This document shows, in pieces, positions 12,509 through 20,645 of a DNA stretch of 34,199 nucleotides. The notes beneath the pieces were generated by a model that was given only the letters and a program-made list of their open reading frames with translations, did not search any database and had not been told where the DNA came from. The stretch covers positions 1 to 34,199 of the forward strand of contig LRSR01013600.1 in NCBI GenBank assembly GCA_001579985.1. The letters are read 5' to 3'. Each line of letters opens with the position of its first letter. Position 1 is the stretch's first letter. The DNA is from Hypsibius dujardini. Taxonomy: Eukaryota > Tardigrada > Eutardigrada > Parachela > Hypsibiidae. The translations under genes and the position numbers were made by a program.

Positions 12509-15500
12509 GGTTTGGTTATCTGTCTGCCTGATTAAAGATTTCGCCGGGTTCAGTCTCCAGCCAGTAAGGGATTGTATGAAACGTGTACGTACCACACGCC
12601 CATATATCAACAGGCTTTCCATACGGTTCCTTTTTGAGCACTTCAGGCGAGAGGTAACCTGCGATGATGACGCGGGATCAGAAACATTCCAATTGGCAAT
12701 ATCAATTTTAGATTGGGCATGTCGATTAGATTAGGGGGAAAAGAAAAGCCAATGACGCATGCATGTATCTATACCGGGCGTTCCGGCGAACCCGAACCAG
12801 GTCTGCTGTTCGCCGCTGACTTCGATGGCCAACCCGAAGTCCGCCAGCTTAACCACGGCATTCTTGGACTTGCTAGACAAGAGGAGATTTTCCGGCTGAA
12901 AAAAAAACAGGACAAAAATATCAGACCAGGCATAAAATACATGTTAATTCGACACCGACAGGGAGGACGTCAAATGAGGCAAATAAACAAATTTAGACAG
13001 CCATGAACAGACAGATAGACAAGATGGCAGAAAGACAGACAGATAAGCAGACACAAAGACAGACAGACAGGCAGATAGACAGCCCAAACAGACAAAAAAC
13101 AGGCTGAAAACAGTCGCACACCTTGAGGTCTCTGTGAACAACGGAAGCCTGATGGCAATGATTGACACTCTCCAGGATCTGTTGGATGCACTTGCTCGCT
13201 TCGTGCTCGCTGTAGAATTCCCGGGCCACAATGTCCTCAAACAGCTCTCCACCTGTCACTCTGTATGTCGAGCAAACAACAAACACACCAGTGAGTATTA
13301 CTCGGTGTGCAGCCGGTCAATTAGCACCGTGTATGCCAACAGGCGTCCTCGACGGTTTCCCACACACACACAAGACACATTTTAACATCCATTCCCATCG
13401 ATCCGCCTAAACTGACTAGACACACAGAGGCTTCCTTTTCCCGTGTAAATGTGCAAAGGTCAGCTTGTTTAAAATATGATATTCTGTCAATTCAATTTCG
13501 CCATCCTCTCCAACACAAACGGCTTTATTAACGACCAACGAACTGACTGTCATGATCTCCCAGTGAGTCTTCCCGTTTATCTGCCTGTCCGGCTATACTA
13601 AGTCTGTTTCTTTGCCTGTCTGTTTGTCAAGTTGGTTTTTTGTCTGTCTGGCTGTCTGCCTGTCTGCCTGTTTGTGTCTGCCTGTCTGCCTGTCTGTCAA
13701 ACTATTAACCTATCCAACTGTTTGTCTGCCGATCTACCTGCCAGCCTGCTCATTCATCCCCCTGCCTGTCTGTCCCTTTTGTCTTATTTGTCTGCCTCAA
13801 CGACGCAATCGAGTTGCAAAACATACAGGTCAAAGACGAGGTAATGGAAATGTTCCTCCTGAATACTGTCGTGGAGACGAACTGCAAAGACAGAAACACG
13901 AACAAATCGTTAGTATCGGTCTGTAATCATCTCGCGCAAAATTACAAGAATAACAACAGAGATCACAGCACCACTCCCCGCGTCGTCAGTGTCAAGGAGG
14001 CAGGCAGCACGAGAAGGAAGGAAGGAACACAAACACATCTACACATACACACATCTCAACTGCACGACAAGTGGTTTTTGGGTACTCCAGCCTGCTGGAG
14101 ATCCCGTCAATCACACACACACACAGAGACAGACAGACACAGACAGGCAGGCAGTCAGACAAGAGAGCTGCCAGCAGCAGCCAGCGAAGCTCTCAGTAAT
14201 TTCCTCACAGTCATACAGCAGACGCGTCAGTGCGAGGTTGCACGCCAAAACACACCTCCTCTCGCGCATATTTTTTTTCTCGCAAGAGACGGGAACTCGA
14301 GGAGAGACGTCCTCGAGGGAGTCCTTGCGGGCCGGTTTCTCGCACGCACGCCACGCAGGACCCCATCACACGTCGCACACAACATGCATTCATGATTTCA
14401 TACACACACATACAAACTCTTTCGCCTTCCACCTACCAATATTGGGATGATTGAGCCGCCTGCATATCCGTGCTTCGCGCTCCAGCTTCTGAAAGTCTGA
14501 CATAGGGGGAAAAAAGGAGGACAAAATATAAAGCACTTTGCAATAATGCCCGAAAGCGGTCTCTTCCCTTCCCCTTTCTGTTTGAACCAAAAGATGGAGA
14601 TGGGACTTTCTATCACGTGACAAATCGTGTGTGAATGGAAAAAAATAAACCAAAAAAAACAACAAAAGTGATTGTCAGCTAAGGAATGAAAATGAAATGA
14701 GGCAACAATTCAATCAATCAATCAATTTTACTTGCTTGCACCAAAATGGAAAATTGCCAGTTTTTAAGGTTGAAGTCGCCAAGCTTGTTTGGAATTACTG
14801 TTATTTAAAAATCGCGTGTTTGAATTTAAATAAAAATAAAATCAACTTAACCCCACCGGCAAAGTTTATTCAAGTCAAAAACTTATTTTATTTAAAAAAA
14901 GTCATATTGTAAGCATTTTAAACAAAAATACGCTTTTGAAATGTCGATTTCCATTTTTGAGACTTTAAGTAAAATAAAGATGTATTATCTTTCAAATCAA
15001 AAGTCGCTTTCGGAGTCATTTTGAATATCGTCAAATATCCTTAAGCAACATTATTTGGAACCGTATCTCCAAGCTGATTTGAAAAAAGAGTTTAAACTCT
15101 AAACATATTAGTGGACAAGATGCTAATGCTATGGAGAGACGGAATGGAGATTACAATTCGGATTAATAATTAAATCAATACTTATTCGGCGAATGAAATT
15201 CAGTTCGGCAATAAAATCAAGCAATCCATCGCAACAAGCAATGCTCAATCCAATCTGACGGACGGTTCTGCTCATTTCTCACCTCGAGCTGATAGCTTTT
15301 TGGTGTTGATGATTTTGGCCGCGAACTCCATATTGTTGTGCTTGTGCACACATTTCCGGACGATTGAGAAGGCGCCCCTGAAAAAATAAGGAACAAGAGT
15401 TCATATAAAAGGCTCGAAGCATCGATGTAATCTGATCGATTCATTGATTGACTGATTGACTTATTACCAAAATCAATAAACTGCCTAAATTCCGCCAACA

Positions 15501-16618
15501 GACAAATTTCAACAAATTCCCTTTCAAAATTAATTTGTCTCAAAATTAGTTGGTTAAAAAGATCAAGAACACCAGAATGTAGATAGACGGGGCGATCAGG
15601 GAAGTTGTAAATTGATGCCCGTCCTTGATTGATTGATGGATTGATCTTGTGTATGGAAATTCGTGTCTGAATCTAGACAATGTGATAGATTACCTAATTA
15701 GCAAGTGGCCTTAACAAAACCGATTGGAATTTTCAATTGTGGGGTTATCCTGCGATAAAAAGCGGTTGCATCATCGGGCACACGTTTGATGATGTGCACC
15801 CTATGGAGAACCTTTACAGGCAGAGGCACATAGAGAGAGAGAGAATTACATAACGGCCTGCACTCCCTCCTCTCCGGGACTGGATCAATCGCGCCAAGCT
15901 GCGTCCCTATTGAACCCTTAATCGCTGTCAAACAATCATGCAAATTTCCCCTCTCCCCACGCAAAACTTTCACTAGCAAAAAACAACACAAAAGCCCACT
16001 TCGCCCGGTTCGACGCCGCACAACAGGGTCGGAAACTTGGGGTGTCCGAATTAGACGCCAAACGGTCAGACAGCGGAAAAAACAATCCGAAAACGCCCCA
16101 AAACCCTCTGGCAAATATTTTTCATAGTATTTTCGCTATCAAACGTGTATTTTTAAAAACGCACAAGATCGTTGGAGCAAATTAAAATATACCCAAAAAT
16201 ATCCATCAAGTCATAAGCGTATGGTTGGCATAAACCAGCAGATCTCGAGGGTGTCCGAATTAGACGCCCACAATGGAAATTCCCTACACAGCCCCGATTT
16301 TTGAAAAAGAATCCCAAAAATATTTTTCTGCTAAAGATCAAACACATTTCACCATTTTATCGAAAAACAATTTGAAAAAAAACAAAGCTCATCGCTGCAG
16401 CAATTTTCAAACCTTAGGGGGTTTTTTGGGCATTGTTTTATCAAAATAATAATCTATTTCCGAAGAAATTATTTACGAACAGTAAAAAAAACAACAACAA
16501 CAAAAAATATTTACGTAAAAAAGGAGTGCAAACTTTCAGCTTACTTTCCGAGCTCCTCCTTGAGTTCGTAGTTGTCCGTGAACTTTGTCGTCGGCCCATT
16601 GCTGACAGGTAAAGCCAT
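4227..16618 (-). CDS. CAMK2: Calcium/calmodulin-dependent protein kinase II, complete, 12 coding exons
   Basis: Serine/threonine kinase activated by Ca2+/calmodulin; it assembles into 12-14-subunit holoenzymes through its C-terminal hub. Joined exons (minus strand, 5' to 3'): 16618-16545, 15377-15283, 14496-14437, 13881-13827, 13260-13122, 12895-12775, 12658-12593, 12345-12044, 6005-5614, 5192-5098, 5027-4913, 4347-4227. They give 1635 nt, 544 residues. Seen: GKGAFSIV glycine loop, catalytic Lys46 (FAAK), HRDLK with Asp139, DFG at 160-162, GTPGYLSPE activation segment, HRQQT with Thr290 (equivalent of Thr286), the calmodulin-binding segment ending RRKLK, then AILTTML with Thr309/310 (Thr305/306), a Ser/Thr/Pro-rich linker (about 317-410) and the hub domain (about 410-544) with FEETRVW near the end. 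Nothing is missing, so the kinase should be active. The frame stays open upstream of the ATG; the start was chosen by family length. Exon lengths 95, 60, 55 and 139 equal vertebrate exons or their sums. Confidence 0.95.
4400..4538. repeat. (CAGA)n tract in the last CaMKII intron
   Basis: On the transcript strand this reads CTGT and lies just upstream of the acceptor of the last coding exon. Confidence 0.95.
4913..5027 (-). CDS. CAMK2: CAMK2 coding exon 11 (hub domain)
   Basis: 115 nt after a 70-nt intron. Encodes [20 protein letters not shown] then [18 protein letters not shown]. The junction with exon 10 aligns without gaps to the vertebrate hub. Donor GTACGG; if this intron were retained the frame would end after KYGSHVLAD. 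Confidence 0.93.
5098..5192 (-). CDS. CAMK2: CAMK2 coding exon 10 (hub domain)
   Basis: 95 nt. Encodes [20 protein letters not shown] then [11 protein letters not shown], the core of the association domain. Acceptor ATATTTCAG, donor GTAAGC. Confidence 0.95.
5341..5456. repeat. (CAGA)n tract in CaMKII intron 9
   Basis: Reads CTGT on the transcript; looser CTGT sequence extends to within about 15 bases of the exon 9 donor. Confidence 0.95.
5614..6005 (-). CDS. CAMK2: CAMK2 coding exon 9 (end of regulatory segment, linker, hub start)
   Basis: 392 nt. Encodes [14 protein letters not shown], then about 95 residues of variable linker rich in Ser, Thr, Asn and Gly (including STDTITEED and [11 protein letters not shown]), then the first hub helix [15 protein letters not shown]. 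In vertebrates several short, alternatively spliced exons cover this linker; here one exon does. Acceptor TTTCGATAG, donor GTAAGT. Confidence 0.94.
6191..6343. repeat. (CTGT)n/(CTGC)n tract
   Basis: Lies upstream of the exon 9 acceptor, reading CAGA on the transcript. The left part is CTGC/CATG-rich. Confidence 0.95.
6886..6974. repeat. (CTGT)n tract
   Basis: Nearly pure, inside the 6 kb CaMKII intron, with a CTGC end. Confidence 0.95.
7356..7610 (-). CDS. Candidate second exon of the kinase-less CaMKII form
   Basis: An open 85-codon stretch begins after a possible acceptor (GGTTGAG, 67 bases after the candidate donor at 7677) and ends at a strong donor GCG|GTAAAT, both in phase 0, so it can join exon 9 of CaMKII at 6005 in frame. 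It encodes a Gly/Ser-rich run, [20 protein letters not shown], and a hydrophobic end [10 protein letters not shown]. The same frame also reads upstream without the small intron from Met codons at 7799 or 7749 through a hydrophobic segment, [16 protein letters not shown], which would resemble a membrane anchor. I cannot tell which start is used. Confidence 0.3.
7678..8082 (-). CDS. Candidate internal first exon of a kinase-less CaMKII form
   Basis: Lies in the CaMKII intron between exons 8 and 9, same strand. An in-frame TAA sits directly before an ATG at 8082, then about 135 codons open: [20 protein letters not shown], a Ser/Thr/Pro-rich stretch, and [12 protein letters not shown]. The possible donor GAG|GTGCTT at 7677 leaves phase 0, the phase needed by the downstream exons. 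The region is rich in CG dinucleotides, unlike the surrounding intron. Vertebrate CAMK2A makes a hub-only anchoring protein (alpha-KAP) from a promoter in the corresponding part of the gene; that comparison is inference. It could instead be an unrelated nested gene or chance coding in GC-rich DNA. Confidence 0.35.
9056..9266. repeat. Degenerate (CAGA)n tract
   Basis: About 210 bp of interrupted CAGA/GGCA/ATACA units in the 6 kb CaMKII intron. Confidence 0.9.
10483..10612. repeat. Degenerate (CTGT)n tract
   Basis: Interrupted CTGT/CTGC/CTAT units in the 6 kb CaMKII intron. Confidence 0.9.
12044..12345 (-). CDS. CAMK2: CAMK2 coding exon 8 (C-lobe, Thr286 equivalent, calmodulin-binding start)
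   Basis: 302 nt. Encodes [17 protein letters not shown] through [13 protein letters not shown], then [20 protein letters not shown]. Thr290 (codon at 12086-12088) is the autonomy site; the Arg three residues before it that makes it a self-substrate is kept, while the usual Glu before the Thr is Gln. Donor GTACCG at a phase-0 boundary, the conserved junction just before GAILTTM. Confidence 0.95.
12397..12504. repeat. (CTGT)n tract in CaMKII intron 7
   Basis: Fills almost half of the 247-bp intron between exons 7 and 8; reads CAGA on the transcript. Confidence 0.95.
12593..12658 (-). CDS. CAMK2: CAMK2 coding exon 7 (SPE motif)
   Basis: 66 nt. Encodes [20 protein letters not shown] then ACG, the P+1 loop and start of helix F. 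Donor GTACGT. Confidence 0.94.
12775..12895 (-). CDS. CAMK2: CAMK2 coding exon 6 (DFG, activation segment)
   Basis: 121 nt. Encodes [20 protein letters not shown] then [23 protein letters not shown] Asp160 is present. Acceptor is a long T-run plus CAG; donor GTATAG. Confidence 0.95.
12999..13093. repeat. Degenerate (CAGA)n tract in CaMKII intron 5
   Basis: Reads CTGT on the transcript and starts about 30 bases after the exon 5 donor. Confidence 0.9.
13122..13260 (-). CDS. CAMK2: CAMK2 coding exon 5 (catalytic loop)
   Basis: 139 nt, equal to vertebrate exons 5 plus 6 (66+73), so one intron is absent here relative to vertebrates. Encodes [18 protein letters not shown] to VVHRDLK with catalytic Asp139. 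Donor GTGTGC is weak, and a CTGT-rich stretch follows it in the transcript. Confidence 0.95.
13261..13826 (-). other. CaMKII intron 4
   Basis: Holds the degenerate CTGT tract and otherwise nothing recognised. Confidence 0.85.
13605..13795. repeat. Degenerate (CTGT)n tract in CaMKII intron 4
   Basis: Long interrupted CTGT/CTGC run between exons 4 and 5. Confidence 0.9.
13827..13881 (-). CDS. CAMK2: CAMK2 coding exon 4
   Basis: 55 nt, exactly the vertebrate exon 4 length. Encodes [19 protein letters not shown], the hinge region. Acceptor TTTGCAG, donor GTATGT. It is too short to stand out as an open frame and was found by looking for the missing hinge between exons 3 and 5. Confidence 0.93.
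13882..14436 (-). other. CaMKII intron 3
   Basis: CA-rich runs and a short CAGACA run near 14130; nothing else recognised. Confidence 0.85.
14437..14496 (-). CDS. CAMK2: CAMK2 coding exon 3 (helix C)
   Basis: 60 nt, the same as vertebrate exon 3. Encodes [20 protein letters not shown], including helix C with the Glu that pairs with Lys46. Donor GTAGGT. Confidence 0.95.
14497..15282 (-). other. CaMKII intron 2
   Basis: AT-rich, with a (TCAA)n run at 14708-14726. No gene or element recognised. Confidence 0.85.
15283..15377 (-). CDS. CAMK2: CAMK2 coding exon 2 (glycine loop, catalytic Lys)
   Basis: 95 nt, the same as vertebrate exon 2. Encodes [13 protein letters not shown] through [14 protein letters not shown], with ATP-binding Lys46. 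Acceptor TTTTTTCAG, donor GTGAGA. Confidence 0.95.
15378..16544 (-). other. CaMKII intron 1
   Basis: Contains TTGA runs (near 15440 and 15625) and the duplicated 20-mer near 16040 and 16250. An open frame at 15698-16114 (minus) resembles nothing known to me. Confidence 0.85.
16039..16269. repeat. GGGTGTCCGAATTAGACGCC direct repeat in CaMKII intron 1
   Basis: A near-identical 20-mer occurs at about 16041-16058 and 16249-16268, each followed by similar AT-rich sequence (AAATATTTTTC, then TCAAAC). The motif is itself nearly palindromic, like a terminal inverted repeat. Confidence 0.7.
16545..16618 (-). CDS. CAMK2: CAMK2 coding exon 1 (start codon)
   Basis: Encodes MALPVSNG followed by [12 protein letters not shown], residues 1-24, ending two bases into the codon for Lys25. 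Donor GTAAGC follows. The frame has no stop for about 400 bases upstream, so a longer N-terminus cannot be excluded from sequence alone; family members start a few residues before this conserved block. Confidence 0.9.
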
Positions 16619-16981
16619 TTTGAAGATATAATCCAGGCTGGATGACACGTAAATCTCCCTCGCGAGTAGGCAAAAAAAAAACGGGGAAAATAAAAGGCGG
16701 AGAGCCCCGGAGAGCAGAGTCCGTATGTAATGTGCTATGTAGTGTGGTGTTGGGATATGGGATGCTGCTGCCTGCTGCCGCGTGTGTGTACGGTTTACAC
16801 TAGTACTGATCCAGAATCCGGAAGCTGCGCTCGCCGCGCGCGCTCTGTGTGTGTGTGTGAACCCTGGAGACTGGAAATGCGAAAGATGGAGGACTGCGCA
16901 GGGCAGACACAGGCAGCCAGACAAGAACACACAGCACCCACAAGTGAGTGACGGACGGATTTGGCGTTCTCCTCTCCCGCC

Positions 16982-17008
16982 TGTGTGTGTGTGTGTGTGT
17001 GTGTGTGT
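16982..17008. repeat. (GT)n dinucleotide tract
   Basis: About 13 GT units, roughly 370 bp upstream of the CaMKII start codon. Confidence 0.95.
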
Positions 17009-17854
17009 CGTGTCGTGTCGCGTCACTCGTCACCCAAATAATCCAGGTAGAAATGATGAAAGCCCCCGATCAAGTTTTAATTAAAAATCTTCAAATGAGG
17101 AGGGCAAAAAATGGCCAGCAAAATGTTGAACTTCACCTCTCGTGGATGCGGGGGAAAACATGCAGCGCTCACATTTCGGGATCGAAGAGCGAGAACAATT
17201 GTGTGTCTGTGTGTGTTTGCGTGTGCGTGGCTGTGCAGTTGAGTAACGCAGTGTGTTCGGTTCAGTCAGATCAACAGCTGTTCCAGGGAAACGGCCGAAT
17301 GCGTACCACACTCTACAGTACACTAGTACTGTAGTACTTACTGATCTAGGGCTCGCCTCCGTACTCCGACGATGTTTTCTACATTGTATTAATTTTTGTC
17401 AGGGGCCGAATTCTGTTGGGGGGTGTTTTAATGCTCAGAATTTTAAATGAAAAATAGATGAAAATTTGCTATTCGAATTTCGAACCTGGCCAACTGGAAC
17501 GAGCCATTCAATGACTTGCTCAGTCAATCAATCAATTAATCAATCAATTAAGAAAGCAAGTGTTCCTGGTGAAGGTGATCGAATCAAGGGTCCGACACTT
17601 TCGCCTCTCTCTCTCTCTTATTTCCCGAGTCGAAAGGGCGGAAACACGGTGTTGCTACTTCCGGTGGTGTTTTTTGACGGCGACACGCTTTTTTATTTAC
17701 CGCTCTTTTCCGCGTGGTCAGCGCTTTTGCACACCGCGCCGCATTCCATTCACATCCGAGGCCATATATTTCCCTCCGTGCAGCACACAGTACCAAAAAA
17801 CACGAACCTGTTTTGGTGAAACACGTGGCGACCTCCTAATGACTCTGGGTGCCT

Positions 17855-17892
17855 GTATAAGTACGAGTACTGTACAGTACTTATACTCGTAC
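17855..17892. repeat. GTAC-rich compound palindrome
   Basis: Perfect 16-bp palindrome AGTACTGTACAGTACT at 17866-17881, enclosed by two interleaved inverted pairs: GTATAAG/CTTATAC and GTACGAGTA/TACTCGTAC. It lies 1.2 kb upstream of the CaMKII start codon. Confidence 0.8.
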
Positions 17893-17999
17893 AGCTACAG
17901 TCATTAGCAGAAAACAATGCTCACGTATTTCGAAAAACAGAGTGGCTAACTTAACCACAACTCTCGGGGCCTTAATAGAACCCTGCCAATTTTGTCCCT

Positions 18000-18575
18000 A
18001 CCCACGACAGGCAGTGCATGTTCCAGATGGACCTGTCCATATTTCAGACAGACCGTTCACGTTCCCTTACGAAACACCCTCCATTGCTCGGGTAGACCCT
18101 GAGACTCCGGGGGCACCGACCAAAGACCTTCAACCGTTCGGGCAGATCGTCCACTGTCCGGACAGACTGTTCCCTGGAACCATCTACTGTCTGGATAGAC
18201 CGTCGACCGTTCGGTTGGACTGTTTACACAGTATGAATGAACAAAGAAAGGACGGATGGACAACGGGTGGACGGACGGTCGAATAACGAACGTATGGCTG
18301 AACAACGTATGGACGGTCACGTAACGGACGGACGGTCGGACAAGGGACGGACAGTCCGACAAAGGACGAACGGTCGGACAGCGACCGTTAGGATAGCGGG
18401 TGGACAGCGAAGAAAGCCGGATATAGGAAAAATGGGCTATGGACGGACGGCCGAACAACGGAGGGACGGTTGACCAGTGGCCGTAGAGACAACGGATAGA
18501 CGGGCAAAGAACAAACGGAAAAAGACAGATGGGCAATGGACGGACGACCGAACAACGGACGGACGATCGGACAAC
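18000..18575. repeat. Degenerate GGAC-based minisatellite
   Basis: From 18240 many variants of GGACGGACGGTCGGACAA; from 18000 to 18235 the complementary style (CCGTTCGGGCAGATCGTCCA, CAGACTGTT). The sense changes near 18235, so the two halves look roughly inverted. Not coding: frames differ in every unit. Confidence 0.8.
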
Positions 18576-19352
18576 AGGTTAAGGATATAATAATCATTTC
18601 ACCGGGCAGGGATAAAATAGCTGCAGCCTTCAGAAAATTCTCGTGATCCACCAAATACCGAGACCTGGCACTCTAAACCTCGGCCAACATCCTACCCTCG
18701 TCTATCAAACGGTTACTATAGTTCGCAATACGCAATTGTAATGTCTCACTATATATTGTGACAGACTGTCGAGTGCCGCATTGCGACTCTTCCCCGGATG
18801 TGTGGGACGCGAGCCTCGTCCCAGCGCTCTCTCTCTCCTTCCCTCTCCCCCTCCCAGAGAGCTTATTCCATCACCCCGTAGCAGCTCCCTGCCAGGCTCC
18901 ATCACACATGTGTACACACATGCTCTTGGGCCGGCAGTACGCACGTACGAATCTAGAGCACCCAGCAGTGCCAATCCCTACAACACACGGACACTTCCCA
19001 TGCATGCAGTCGTATGTGTTTCCGATCTTCTCACAGTGTGCATGCCTGCAATCAACTTCATCAGGCGACGGGACCGTCGAGAACTGCGAGACCTCACAGC
19101 ATGAGACCAACCACCACCTGGTCATACATGTTGTACAGCAGGAGTAATCATTTGCATTTGTATGCATACGCACAGTACCGTATGTACATTTGCAATCCCG
19201 CTAGCGTAATAGTTGTAATACTCGTAATTTATGATTCACGCATTCGGTTATTTGATTGGGACGGCTACTGTTTCCTTCATCATGCAGCAATATAGTTAGC
19301 CTTGTTAGAACTTAAATTACATTTAAAAAAATTAACACGTAATTATAAGATC

Positions 19353-19358
19353 TTTATT
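19353..19358 (-). terminator. Candidate BTB-BACK polyadenylation signal
   Basis: AATAAA on the minus strand about 910 bases after the BTB-BACK stop. The distance is long and the area is AT-rich, so this could be chance. Confidence 0.2.
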
Positions 19359-19432
19359 TACTTTAAAATAGAACGCCTATTTTGGTCCATTTTAAATCAC
19401 TATTTATATTCATCTACGGTAAAGATGTCCTT

Positions 19433-19495
19433 GGGCTTTAGCCCGCGACCAGCTCGTCATCCACGAGCCGTAATCGACCGTCCACACGGCGCCGT
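19433..19495. repeat. Three adjacent small palindromes
   Basis: GGGCTTTAGCCC (19433-19444), GCTCGT-5 nt-ACGAGC (19452-19468) and ACGGCGCCGT (19486-19495). A degraded relative of the first part (CCCTGGGCTTTTTTTAGCTC) stands near 19568. Confidence 0.7.
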
Positions 19496-19744
19496 CTGTA
19501 ATACATAAAAATAATGACAAATTAACAACCGGATTTTTCCGCGTACCAACCATCAATAACCATGAGAACCCTGGGCTTTTTTTAGCTCGCGGTATTAGAC
19601 GACGAAATCTTCTTGGTGCTCACCTCAACTGAAGCGTTTACTCAATTTCCAAGGTTCCTTCCGCGCTTCTTGTTTGTCGATAACGATTCCACTCCGGCTC
19701 CGGTTGTCCTGATCCCGCGTGATCCTTCATCATTTTGCAGGGAG

Positions 19745-19808
19745 CCTCGCAAGGCAGATGCAATCCAGTACCCCGGGTGTGGCCCATGCTGCAAGAACCC
19801 TTGCGAGG
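19745..19808. repeat. Inverted repeat CCTCGCAAGG / CCTTGCGAGG
   Basis: Perfect 10-bp arms at 19745-19754 and 19799-19808, 44-base loop with CCCGGG. Downstream of the BTB-BACK gene. Confidence 0.75.
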
Positions 19809-19980
19809 GATGGAAAAACCCGAGCATTTCCCCTCCCTTCCCTCCCCCCTCATGCATCTACGCTCAATTGAACCAGATTAAGAGGAAATTTCATGGACCC
19901 CTAAGCAACCTAAGGCCGATAATATGCATGTGCGATCCTAGATATGTAAATTCCTGTAACTGCACATTAAAGAATTATAT

Positions 19981-20011
19981 CATCATCGTCATCATCGTCA
20001 TCATCGTCATC
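19981..20011. repeat. (ATCATCGTC)n short tract
   Basis: Trinucleotide-based repeat of about 30 bp downstream of the BTB-BACK gene. Confidence 0.9.
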
Positions 20012-20268
20012 CTGCATACGTGTATATAATTGCGTTTGACCTGACTCGAGCGTCGGTCAGTAATTATTCCACATCGTGAACACAATGTATGATGTACGTG
20101 TAGGATGTAAAATGTCCGTACCGGACAACAAAGAACCGGTCGTTAATTATGACCATTGTTTTGTTAGAACACTTTCTACTAACGACACCTAACTGGTTAA
20201 AATAGCAGAAAATAATAACAAACTCGCCGGTAGAACCAAAACAGGAAAAGCAGGAAGGAGCCAGAACC

Positions 20269-20485
20269 TTATGAGATTGTTTTAGTGTGAAGTTTGTCTT
20301 TTCTCGGACGGGGAGCTGGTGGTGATAACGGTTCACCCAACTGCACCACTGCCGGTGACTGAGGCTTCGCCGAAACCAGCTGGGAGGCAGCACGCGATTC
20401 TGGAAGACCTTTTCTAGGAGGATGTCGAGGTTTGGGAAGCTGAAATTCAGACCAGTGCCGTCCACTCTGCTGCATAGTTATATAC
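20269..20485 (-). CDS. BTB-BACK gene last exon
   Basis: 217 nt. Acceptor CTTTCCAG; encodes WYITMQQSGRHWSEFQLPKP then a Pro/Lys/Arg-rich tail ending HTKTIS and TAA. No kelch repeat is seen in it or in the 3.6 kb beyond it. Confidence 0.85.
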
Positions 20486-20600
20486 CTGGAAAGGCCGACT
20501 GACCGTTCATCACAAATAATAGAAGGGAAAACATGTATCTGCTTACAATTGATCCACCGGAAGAAAAATCAAGCATCCCGATCGGGAGACGGGAGACTGG

Positions 20601-20645
<45 letters not shown>

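Larger units (their letters stand above)
16619..20268. other. Intergenic region between CaMKII 5' end and BTB-BACK 3' end
   Basis: Should hold the CaMKII promoter and 5' untranslated region in its left part (GT tract, CG-containing stretch 16700-17000) and the BTB-BACK 3' untranslated region at the right. In between lie TTGA runs near 17525, GTAC palindromes, the GGAC minisatellite and several hairpins. No gene recognised. Confidence 0.7.

Noticed and set aside
15698-16114. 138-residue minus-strand frame in CaMKII intron 1
   Set aside because: No recognisable domain; an in-frame join to the CaMKII exons is not supported by splice signals that I could see.
18871-19173. Cys-rich 100-residue frame on the minus strand
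   Set aside because: Cys spacing fits no family I know, the opposite strand is equally open, and there are no matching splice sites or neighbours.
19613-20029. 138-residue plus-strand frame
   Set aside because: Its last third is a translation of an ATC repeat, the rest is unlike any known family, and two other frames on the minus strand are open too.
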